A stretch of 64,000 bases of DNA, from NCBI RefSeq assembly GCF_006542275.1, contig NZ_CP041217.1:5148501-5212500 (forward strand). Reading direction: 5' to 3'. The notes below the pieces were generated by a model, which was not told where the DNA came from, made no database searches, and worked only from the letters and a program-made list of their open reading frames with translations. The position numbers and the translations under genes are program-made. Source of the DNA: Saccharibacillus brassicae. GTDB taxonomy: Bacteria; Bacillota; Bacilli; Paenibacillales; Paenibacillaceae. The first letter of the stretch is position 1. Every line of letters starts with the position of its first letter. Positions 58,001-64,000 of this stretch are shown here, piece after piece.

Positions 58001-60736
58001 GTCGGCGACAATACGCACTTCAGCGGCTACGGAGCGCAGCAAATCGCCGGCCTGGTCGCGAAAGCGGTCAAAGGTCTGAATCTCGGCCTGTCCCCGCTGG
58101 TCATCGACCCGAATCTTGAAGAACCGGAGCCGCAGCCGCAAGCCCAGCGGTATGAAGAAGATTTCGAAGGCGATCCGGCCGCCGTCCGGTACGCGCTGGT
58201 CAATGCAGCCGGATTCGGGGGCACGATGGCAGGCGCCGTGACAGAGCAAGCCGGCGGCAAAGTGCTGTCTTTGAGCGGCAGCGGTTCCGGCCATCGGGCC
58301 AAAACGTTCCGTTTGTTCGATGCCGTGAACGGCGACAAGGTGCAGGTACAGTTCGATTGGAACTCCGGCAGCGTAGGTGCCTCCCCGTCGGAAGGCCATC
58401 TGACGCTGCAGGATGCCAATGACAATGCGCTGGTTACGCTGGTGTCCAAAACTAGCGACGACAAGCTGCATTACTTCGTCGGTCCGTACGCGGCGGATTA
58501 CGGCACGGGCACAACGGCGATTCCCGGCGGCGGCGTCGCCACGACGATTCCGAAAAACCAGTGGGTCCGCGTGGACGCCGCGATCAACTTCGCGAGCCGC
58601 ACAATGGATCTGACGCTGCGCAGCCTGAGCGACCCGTCGGTGACGCAGACGGTCGAAGGTCTTGCGCTCAGCCCGGCCGCTTATGCCGACAACGTCCGCT
58701 CGATCCGCTTCCTCGGCACGAGGAAAAGCGGTTCCGGGACGCTGAATTGGACGACGGCGATCGACAATGTGCGGATCGAAGGCACGCAGCTGCCGCCGCA
58801 GACCGGCAGCAAGGAAGCGCTCATGAAGCTGCATGCAGAGCTGCAGGCGCTTGATCTGTCGCCGTACACCGACGCTTCCCAAGCGGTGCTCCGCCGCGCT
58901 TTGGCGGCTGCGCAAGAGATACTGGATACGGCCGCCGCGACGCAGGCCCAAGTCGACCATGCCCGCCATACGCTGCAGGTCGCCAAAGATTCGCTCACCC
59001 GCGAAGAGATCGCGCCGGTTAGCGGCTACCGGTTTGACTTCGGCTCCGGCGAAGCGGCGGAAGGGTACACGCCAGTTCAGGCCGCGCATGCCTATATCGA
59101 AGGCAACGGGTACGGCTTTGCCGATACGGCGCTGACCGAAGACGGCAACCGGGCAGCGGGCGACGCGCTCACCGGAGACTTCGTCCGGGTCAACGGCACT
59201 TCGTTTCGGGTCGAATTGGAGCCGGCCAATTACCGGGTATCGATGACGGTCGGCGACGCCGAAGAAGCGACGGGCGCAAGCGTCATCGCCGAGCAGATGC
59301 CCAAGCTGCCGCTGACGGCGATCCCGGCAGGCGAGTTCCGCGACATCACGTATGACGTGGCGCTGATCGACGGCGTGTTCGATTTCGAATTTGCCGGCCA
59401 TGCGCCGAAGATCAACGCGCTGACGATCGAACGGCTGCCGGATCAAGGATCGGCGGATCAGCCGACGATCTATCTGGCCAGCGATTCGACCGTCGCCCCT
59501 TACGCGGACAGCTACCGCCCGCAGGCGGGATGGGGCGAGACGCTCGGTCAATTCTTCGATCCGCGGAAAGTGAAGATCGATAACCGGGCCGTCGGCGGCC
59601 TCAGCAGCAAGACGTTCCTCGTCGGCGGACACCTAAACGAGCTGCTGCTGGACGTACGCGCAGGCGATTATCTGTTCATGCAGTGGTCGCATAACGACTC
59701 CACGCCGTCCCGACCGGAACGTTATGTGACGCCGGAACAGTTCAAAGTCTACCTGAACACGTATATCGAAGGCGCAAGGCAGCGGGGAGCGACGCCGGTG
59801 CTCGTGACGCCGGTGAACCGGCGCGACTATACCGGAGACGTGCTGAACAAAAGCTTCCCGGAATACGTACAGGCGATGACCGAAGTCGCCGGGGAGACTG
59901 ATACGCTGCTCGTCGATCTCAATCAGGCGAGCTGGGACTATTTCCGCGAACTCGGCCCCGAAGGGACCAAAAGCCTGTTTATGTGGGTCGGAACGAAAGA
60001 AGACAATACGCATCTGCAAATGGACGGCGCGATTCAAGTGTCCAGGCTTGTAGCAGGTCTGGTCAAAGAGCTGAATATTCCGCTGTCGGCTGCCGTGACG
60101 CTGGGCGACGAGCCGATCGAAGAACCGGGCGAAGAACCCGCGGAGCCGCCGGCCGGTGTGCCGGGAACGCCGGTGCTGTCCGACGATAACGGTCACGACA
60201 CCGGCCTGAAAGACGGCGATTACGCGGTCACCCTGAATCTGTGGTGGGGCGTCAACGGCAGTTCGTTCAAGCTGTACGAGGACGGGAAACTGATCGAAGA
60301 GCGGAAGCTTGCCGAACAGTCGCCGGCCGCGCAGTCGGTGCGGATCGATATCGCCGGCAAGCCGAACGGTACGTATGTCTACACCGGCGAGCTGGTCAAC
60401 GCTTTGGGAAGCACGGCAAGCGCGCCGCTAACCGTGACGGTCACGGATGCCAACCCGGCGCAGGCCGTTTTGTCGCACGATAACTGGGATGAGGGCGGCA
60501 GCTACCGCATCGATATGAATCTGTGGTGGGGGACCCAGGCTTCGGAGTATGAGTTGTACGAGAACGGCGTTCTCATAGATACGCAGACGCTGCCAGGCAA
60601 GACGCCCGGCGCGCAGTCGGCGATGACCGAGATTGCCGATCGGGCGCCGGGCGCTTACGAGTACGAGGGCGTGCTGATCAACGACGCCGGAGAGACCCGG
60701 ACGGCGAAGATCACGGTAACGGTATCCGGCAGTTAG
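55070..60736 (+). CDS. Secreted rhamnogalacturonan lyase with two CE12 acetylesterases
   Basis: Multi-enzyme exoprotein of 1,888 residues; positions below count from the TTG codon at 55067, one residue earlier. Signal peptide (1-36, ARAES cleavage area), PL11 rhamnogalacturonan lyase propeller (about 48-645, with DLDGDGE, DLDGNGK and DADGDGK calcium loops), beta-sandwich (655-782), CE12 rhamnogalacturonan acetylesterase 1 (790-1004: GDST Ser799, GHND, Asp981/His984), laminin-G-like domain (1029-1238), FIVAR-like helices (1247-1310), second sandwich (1320-1456), CE12 copy 2 (1466-1672: SDST Ser1474, SHND, Asp1646/His1649), and two C-terminal repeats with NLWWG (1702-1792, 1799-1889). The ATG at 55070 follows CAGGAGG. 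Confidence 0.92.
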   Translation: MNRTQRAVRKSVFAAFLAFLMAVTIAVPAAPARAESASSPSARQAESLDRGLVAVLTDEGVFLSWRYLHTDSDEIAFNIYKNGIKVNAAPIGGATNYVDPTGFDSSQYQISAVTAGREEMQPEVASVWHDDYLPIPLDKPADGRTKDGGTYTYYAGDASVADLDGDGEYEIVFLWSPSNAKDNSQAGYTGSVYIDAVKLDGTKLWRIDLGVNIRAGAHYTQLMVYDLDGNGKAEVVVKTADGTVDGQGKVIGDASKDYRNDGGYILSGPEFLTLFDGESGAAVSTVAYDPPRGNVSDWGDGYGNRVDRFLGGIAYLDGSKPSVIMSRGYYTRTVVAAYDYVGGQLVRRWTFDTNEAGQAYESQGNHNLSVLDADGDGKDEIMFGALAIDDDGTLLYSTGLGHGDAIHAGKLDPNRAGYQVMSVHEHKTAAYGLEMRDAGTGEILWGEYTGRDTGRGMSADIDPNYPGYESWATTITDGQSVPVTSTYSAAGAAVYTPEQSPKSANFAIWWDGDLQRELLDHEWDAAAAQGTPLVYKWDPAGKKLNEIFRASGALTNNHTKGNPALQADLLGDWREEILVRSADSSEYRLYTTTIPSEYRIPALMQDPVYRLGVAWQNVAYNQPPHPGFYIGAEASEFAKANLALTGGGPAAEPVYRFDFGTDAAQGHTGVQDTLYTGQQGYGFTETGGLSVGANHVSAAAGATFAVDLPNANYKVTLKLGSDERDANVGVKSEFVQRLAQTSVAAGEPLTYAYDAALVDGRLEFVFTGTAIDIQELEIERYPEKEAGAAATIYMAGDSTMQAYSESQAPQAGWGQSLGRYFANGAVVANEAIGGRSSKSFLVDGRLDRILNRIKPGDYVFVSFGHNDASAGIPDRYAPPADYKTYLARYVNGAKQRGATPVLLTPVGRRDFNPATQTFNVSFPEYVQAAKEVAQELDVPLIDLSALSLAYYNSIGNAAAEKLFLYANPGEYPKYPNGVGDNTHFSGYGAQQIAGLVAKAVKGLNLGLSPLVIDPNLEEPEPQPQAQRYEEDFEGDPAAVRYALVNAAGFGGTMAGAVTEQAGGKVLSLSGSGSGHRAKTFRLFDAVNGDKVQVQFDWNSGSVGASPSEGHLTLQDANDNALVTLVSKTSDDKLHYFVGPYAADYGTGTTAIPGGGVATTIPKNQWVRVDAAINFASRTMDLTLRSLSDPSVTQTVEGLALSPAAYADNVRSIRFLGTRKSGSGTLNWTTAIDNVRIEGTQLPPQTGSKEALMKLHAELQALDLSPYTDASQAVLRRALAAAQEILDTAAATQAQVDHARHTLQVAKDSLTREEIAPVSGYRFDFGSGEAAEGYTPVQAAHAYIEGNGYGFADTALTEDGNRAAGDALTGDFVRVNGTSFRVELEPANYRVSMTVGDAEEATGASVIAEQMPKLPLTAIPAGEFRDITYDVALIDGVFDFEFAGHAPKINALTIERLPDQGSADQPTIYLASDSTVAPYADSYRPQAGWGETLGQFFDPRKVKIDNRAVGGLSSKTFLVGGHLNELLLDVRAGDYLFMQWSHNDSTPSRPERYVTPEQFKVYLNTYIEGARQRGATPVLVTPVNRRDYTGDVLNKSFPEYVQAMTEVAGETDTLLVDLNQASWDYFRELGPEGTKSLFMWVGTKEDNTHLQMDGAIQVSRLVAGLVKELNIPLSAAVTLGDEPIEEPGEEPAEPPAGVPGTPVLSDDNGHDTGLKDGDYAVTLNLWWGVNGSSFKLYEDGKLIEERKLAEQSPAAQSVRIDIAGKPNGTYVYTGELVNALGSTASAPLTVTVTDANPAQAVLSHDNWDEGGSYRIDMNLWWGTQASEYELYENGVLIDTQTLPGKTPGAQSAMTEIADRAPGAYEYEGVLINDAGETRTAKITVTVSGS

Positions 60737-60836
60737 CGCATGGCTTCGGGGTTCCGGAAAATCGAAGCCGCCTATAGACGATCTTCAACCCGTCTATGCT
60801 TCGACCCGTCCGCTCTTTAACCCGCCCAGTCTTCAA

Positions 60837-60873
60837 CCCATCGATTCGGTTGTGCCGAATCGGTGGGTTTTTT
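60837..60873 (+). terminator. Terminator of the RG lyase gene
   Basis: Arms CCCATCGATTCGG and CCGAATCGGTGGG followed by six T residues, about 100 bases past the stop codon. Confidence 0.88.
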
Positions 60874-60984
60874 CGATTTAGACATTCACTTCCGGCAAGA
60901 AAGAGAGTACTATTTAGAAAGTAAATGGATATTCAGGACGTAACATTCATGTTTATAAAGAAAATTCCTCAAGGGGGAACCATT

Positions 60985-62988
60985 ATGGGATCCAGCAGTT
61001 ACCGCAGTTCGTATCAATCCTACTTAAGCCGCCAGGGCGTGGAAGCCGACAAGATGAACGTGATCCTGATCGTCAACGCCGCCGAAGGCTTGCAAAAATA
61101 CATGAAGCGCAGCAATATGCAGACGGTGTTCAACAAGCTGTCCCCGCTGACGTTTGCCGGACCGGTCAAAGTGGTGGCGCAGTCGGACGGTTCCTTTTAC
61201 CGGCTGCCGCCGTTCACGCACGAGAATACGCACACCTACCTCAAAGACGAGATTTACGCCAAAGACCCGCTGCGCGGCGAGCGGATCGACCTCTTTTCCA
61301 AACTGTTTACGACGAGCGAACTGACGCATATTATCTGGTTCACGGACGAGGAAGTGACGCCTTACCTGAATCCGATCGCCTCCATGAATGCCCCGCATCT
61401 GTTCTGGAACTTCATCTCGATCAAAGGCTATCCGCTGCGCTGCACGCAGAAGACGCCCAAGAACGTCACGCTGACGCACGCCCCGAAAATTTCGGGTCTG
61501 GCGACGTCGGTCCTCTACCGCAAAATTTTCAACAAATTTACCCAGTACATCAACAAAACGGATCTGCCGATGAGCGGACGGGTACGCGTCATTCGAACGG
61601 AAGACCGTTCGGACTCGCAAAGCGTCGTCAAAGGTTCCAAAACGCCGGTCGGACACAGCAGCCTGAAGGTGGGCATCGGCTGGAAAACGTCGGAAGGCGA
61701 ATGCCTGACGGCGGGCATGCTGCTGACGAACAATCGGCTGCCTGACGCGGAAAGCATCGCCTTTTTCGGCAACAAGTCGACGGTCGGGGTGACGCATGTG
61801 GACGGACGCGAGCTGCCGACGGAAGACATGGAAGTGTATACGGTCAATCTGGCGGCGCTTGGACAGGCGGGACTGGACAAAATCCTGTTTACGCTCGTCA
61901 TGCCAAACGGCGTTCCGGAAGAGCTGTATCTCCGCGTCATGACGTATGATAACCGCGAAATGCTGCGCTACGACGTCGAGATGGAGAACGGTTCCGGCAA
62001 TACGGCTCTGGAACTGGGAGCGCTGTACGCCTACAAAGACGAATGGCGCTTCAACGCGATCGGCAACGGCTACGAGGCGGGCATGGAGCAGGTGGCGCAG
62101 AGCTACGGCATCCCCGATCTGACGACGACGTATTCGTTTACCCCGGAAGTGCTGGAAGAGATCGCGCTCGACGGCCGTACGTTCGAATACCATATGCAGG
62201 ACCTGTTTACCAAGCTCGGCTATGACGTCGAAGTGCCGACGAGCGATCCGTACGCGCCGGACTACGGGGTGGATCTCATTCTGGTCAAAAGCGGCGTCCG
62301 CAAAGCGGTGCAGCTCAAATGTTTCAGCAACGTCGTGCCGGTAAGAGCGATCCAGGAAGTGTACGCGGGCGCGAATATGTACGACTGCCAGAGCTATATG
62401 GTCGTGGCGACGAGCTATTTCAGCCGCGCGGCGCTGCAGATGGCGGAGCAGCTCGGCGTGGAAGTGTGGGACAAGACGCAGCTCGACAAGACGGAAGAGC
62501 GGCTGCGGTCGCGGATCGGCGTCTCGGCGGAGAATGCGTTGACCCTCAAGCTGTCCAAGCTCAATTCGGAAGACGAAGTCGATATCGACCTGTCGGCGTT
62601 CCTCGTGAACGAGCACGACGTATGCGCAGGCGAAGACGACTTCATTTTCTACAATCAGGCGGAACATCCGAGCGGCTGCGTGCAGCTGATCAATGACAAC
62701 GTATGGGAAAAGCTGCTCATGCTCGACCTGGCTAAGCTGCCGGCGCACTGTACGCGTATCGTGATCGTCGGCTCGCTGGATACGTACAAGCGCAAAGTGG
62801 AACTGACGATCGACAACCAACTGGACCTGTACCACACGTTCGAATATATGCCGAGCGCCGTATGCGACACGCTGGTGCTGGGCCAATTCCGCAAAATCGA
62901 CGGAGAATGGGCGTTCACGACGTCGGAGACGTTCTTCGCCGGCGGTTTGGAAGAAGCCTGCCGGGCTTACGGGTTGGAAGTGGGTTGA
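60985..62988 (+). CDS. vWA-like / TerD / Mrr-nuclease / TerD fusion protein
   Basis: A 667-residue cytoplasmic multi-domain protein. Residues about 24-165 resemble the vWA domain of TerF-type proteins, but the metal site DxSxS is replaced by NAAEG. About 222-378 is a TerD-like domain with degenerate calcium ligands (LGALYAYKDEWRFNAIGNGY is typical). About 390-500 is an Mrr-type restriction endonuclease fold with Glu401, Asp430 and Gln443-x-Lys445 intact. About 518-667 is a second TerD domain retaining DIDLSAFL and EDDFIFYNQ. The ATG at 60985 follows AAGGGGG; a frame open from 60925 is rejected. It stands alone. Role inferred: stress- or phage-responsive DNA cleavage. Confidence 0.82.
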   Translation: MGSSSYRSSYQSYLSRQGVEADKMNVILIVNAAEGLQKYMKRSNMQTVFNKLSPLTFAGPVKVVAQSDGSFYRLPPFTHENTHTYLKDEIYAKDPLRGERIDLFSKLFTTSELTHIIWFTDEEVTPYLNPIASMNAPHLFWNFISIKGYPLRCTQKTPKNVTLTHAPKISGLATSVLYRKIFNKFTQYINKTDLPMSGRVRVIRTEDRSDSQSVVKGSKTPVGHSSLKVGIGWKTSEGECLTAGMLLTNNRLPDAESIAFFGNKSTVGVTHVDGRELPTEDMEVYTVNLAALGQAGLDKILFTLVMPNGVPEELYLRVMTYDNREMLRYDVEMENGSGNTALELGALYAYKDEWRFNAIGNGYEAGMEQVAQSYGIPDLTTTYSFTPEVLEEIALDGRTFEYHMQDLFTKLGYDVEVPTSDPYAPDYGVDLILVKSGVRKAVQLKCFSNVVPVRAIQEVYAGANMYDCQSYMVVATSYFSRAALQMAEQLGVEVWDKTQLDKTEERLRSRIGVSAENALTLKLSKLNSEDEVDIDLSAFLVNEHDVCAGEDDFIFYNQAEHPSGCVQLINDNVWEKLLMLDLAKLPAHCTRIVIVGSLDTYKRKVELTIDNQLDLYHTFEYMPSAVCDTLVLGQFRKIDGEWAFTTSETFFAGGLEEACRAYGLEVG

Positions 62989-63028
62989 ACACGGCATCCG
63001 AATGGATAAGTGTTGGCGAGTGATCACC

Positions 63029-63070
63029 AAGAACCGTTTCTTCCGACACCTGTCGGGCAAAACGGTTCTT
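63029..63070. terminator. Terminator-like hairpin
   Basis: Arms AAGAACCGTTT and AAACGGTTCTT with an inner CCGACA/TGTCGG pairing, between the TerD-nuclease gene and the convergent TetR gene. Confidence 0.75.
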
Positions 63071-63097
63071 TGTTGATTCGACTGTTTTTTTGGCGGC

Positions 63098-63631
63098 TTA
63101 GTGCATGTCCAGATTCCGTTCCAGCAAAGAGCCGACTCGTTGAGCCATCAAGGAGGGAGCAAGCGGCATGCCCTGTTCAAACCACCATTCGACGATCCCT
63201 ACGATAGCCGCTCCCAAAAACTGAATATCGACCTCGTCCGGGCAGGCGACCTCGTTTTTTTTCAATTCATGCAGGAAAAAATCAAGCAGCCGGCTTCGAA
63301 AAAAAGAGCTGCCTTTATTCGTCAGTGCGGCGGAGAAGAACAGGGCATGACGTTCCAGATACTCGAACCATACCAAGCCCATTTCCCGGTAGCTGGCGTC
63401 TTGTTCGGTCGACTCGCAGAGCTGGCGCATCCGGTCGATCTGTTCTTCGATCAGCTGATCGAGCAGGTCGAACTTGTCCATATAGTGAAGATAGAACGTT
63501 CTTCGGCTGATGTCCGCGTGGTCGACAATCTCCTGGATCGTAATCCGATCGAACGGTTTGACCGCCATCCGTTCAACGACGGCCTGTTTGATCGCTTCTT
63601 GGGACTTGCGCGTTCTTCGATCGATACCCAC
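63098..63631 (-). CDS. TetR/AcrR-family transcriptional regulator
   Basis: A 178-residue TetR regulator with a helix-turn-helix at about 20-60 (ITIQEIVDHADISRRTFYLH) and a helical ligand domain with WFEYLERHALFF. I chose the GTG at 63631, giving a VGIDRRTRKSQ opening, because GGGAGG lies ten bases upstream and the family begins this way. The open frame to 63718 runs across a candidate operator. It is divergent from an NAD(P)-binding protein gene; TGCA-centred dyads in the gap are its likely binding sites. Confidence 0.85.
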   Translation of the reverse strand: MGIDRRTRKSQEAIKQAVVERMAVKPFDRITIQEIVDHADISRRTFYLHYMDKFDLLDQLIEEQIDRMRQLCESTEQDASYREMGLVWFEYLERHALFFSAALTNKGSSFFRSRLLDFFLHELKKNEVACPDEVDIQFLGAAIVGIVEWWFEQGMPLAPSLMAQRVGSLLERNLDMH

Positions 63632-63683
63632 TTTATAAAAACCTCCCGCTTTTCGGAAAATCGTGCACAATATCCGCTCGGGT

Positions 63684-63779
63684 GTGCATGAATGCACGAA
63701 AGCGGCCTGTTTGATCATTGCCGCCGACTTGCATTTCCCTACAATTATACCTAACGGCTTCTCGGTGCACGAATGTGCA
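63684..63779. promoter_or_regulatory. TGCA-centred dyads in the divergent region
   Basis: GTGCAT-GA-ATGCAC (63684-63697) and TGCAC-GAAT-GTGCA (63766-63779) are perfect dyads with related arms, and a GTGCAC half lies at 63663-63668. They flank a TACAAT -10 candidate for the rightward gene, as expected for TetR repression. Confidence 0.6.
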
Positions 63780-63814
63780 TTTGAGCAGGATCGGTTGTCG
63801 AAAGGGGAATAGGG

Positions 63815-64000
63815 ATGAAAATCGCGGTCATCGGAGCAACGGGAAGTACCGGCCGAAAAGTGGTGGAGCGGCTGTTGGAATGGGAATATGAAGTGGTGGC
63901 GGTCGCTCGGCGGCCGGAAAATATCCGGGCGGCCAAAGGACTTTGTACTATGCAGGCCGACGTCTATGACGCGGCAAGCCTGGCAGAAGCTGTCGCAAGC
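63815..64000 (+). CDS. NAD(P)-binding SDR/NmrA-like protein, 5' part only
   Basis: The first 62 codons of a gene cut by the window edge. The Rossmann motif GATGSTGRKVV follows MKIAVI, then a second strand ends in VVAVARRPE and MQADVYD, as in atypical short-chain dehydrogenases of the NmrA / SDR_a5 type that bind NAD(P) as redox sensors or quinone reductases. AAAGGGG precedes the ATG. It is divergent from the TetR regulator, its probable repressor. Confidence 0.85.
   Translation, partial: MKIAVIGATGSTGRKVVERLLEWEYEVVAVARRPENIRAAKGLCTMQADVYDAASLAEAVAS

Noticed and set aside
55256-59632. 1,458-codon open frame antisense to the RG lyase/esterase gene
   Set aside because: High GC in the third codon position of the sense gene removes stops from the opposite strand. 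The translation is Arg-rich with no domain, and the sense strand has complete enzyme domains.
60781-60840. Short CTTCAACCCG-like repeats after the RG lyase gene, considered as a CRISPR or satellite
   Set aside because: Units are irregular, only 10-15 bases long and without spacers of constant length, so not a CRISPR array.

Overview
The window looks like chromosome from a high-GC Paenibacillaceae bacterium of the Paenibacillus/Saccharibacillus type. This is inferred from gene content: strong AGGAGG-type ribosome binding sites, SLH surface proteins, LplABC-like sugar ABC transporters beside AraC regulators, perfect or near cre sites, and many plant cell-wall glycosidases. I see no rRNA, tRNA, CRISPR array, transposase or phage gene.

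Layout. 0-4.2 kb: an ECF sigma/anti-sigma pair, then an aldehyde dehydrogenase divergent from a TetR regulator. 4.2-13.9 kb: an accessory patch with two near-twin unknown genes flanking an AT-rich unknown gene, a TraB/ChaN-like protein, an SLH surface protein, hybrid cluster protein Hcp behind an Fnr-type promoter, and two more related unknowns. 13.9-26.1 kb: resistance and redox genes, mostly regulator/target pairs (MFS pumps with MerR, ArsR and LysR regulators), plus a cupin with a second Fnr-type promoter, a YitT protein and a TetR/Old Yellow Enzyme operon whose first message appears leaderless. 26.1-30 kb: a DUF4334 protein, a two-component system translationally coupled to a lone flgB, and a cold-shock gene with a long leader.

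30-61 kb is a carbohydrate-use region. A GntR/LacI-type regulator precedes a GH125 alpha-mannosidase with a sugar ABC transporter. After an AraC/aldo-keto reductase pair and a LysR/MFS pair come a GH95-type enzyme, two AraC regulators, an LplABC-like importer with GH127 beta-L-arabinofuranosidase and a DUF5695-like protein, a further AraC regulator, and a 1,888-residue secreted rhamnogalacturonan lyase carrying two acetylesterase domains. Together these fit extracellular cutting and deacetylation of rhamnogalacturonan I, import of side-chain oligosaccharides, and intracellular trimming.

61-64 kb: a protein joining a degenerate vWA-like domain, a TerD domain, an Mrr-type nuclease and a second TerD domain. 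This is the best candidate in the window for a poorly described stress or defence system. The window ends in a TetR gene divergent from a truncated NAD(P)-binding protein gene.
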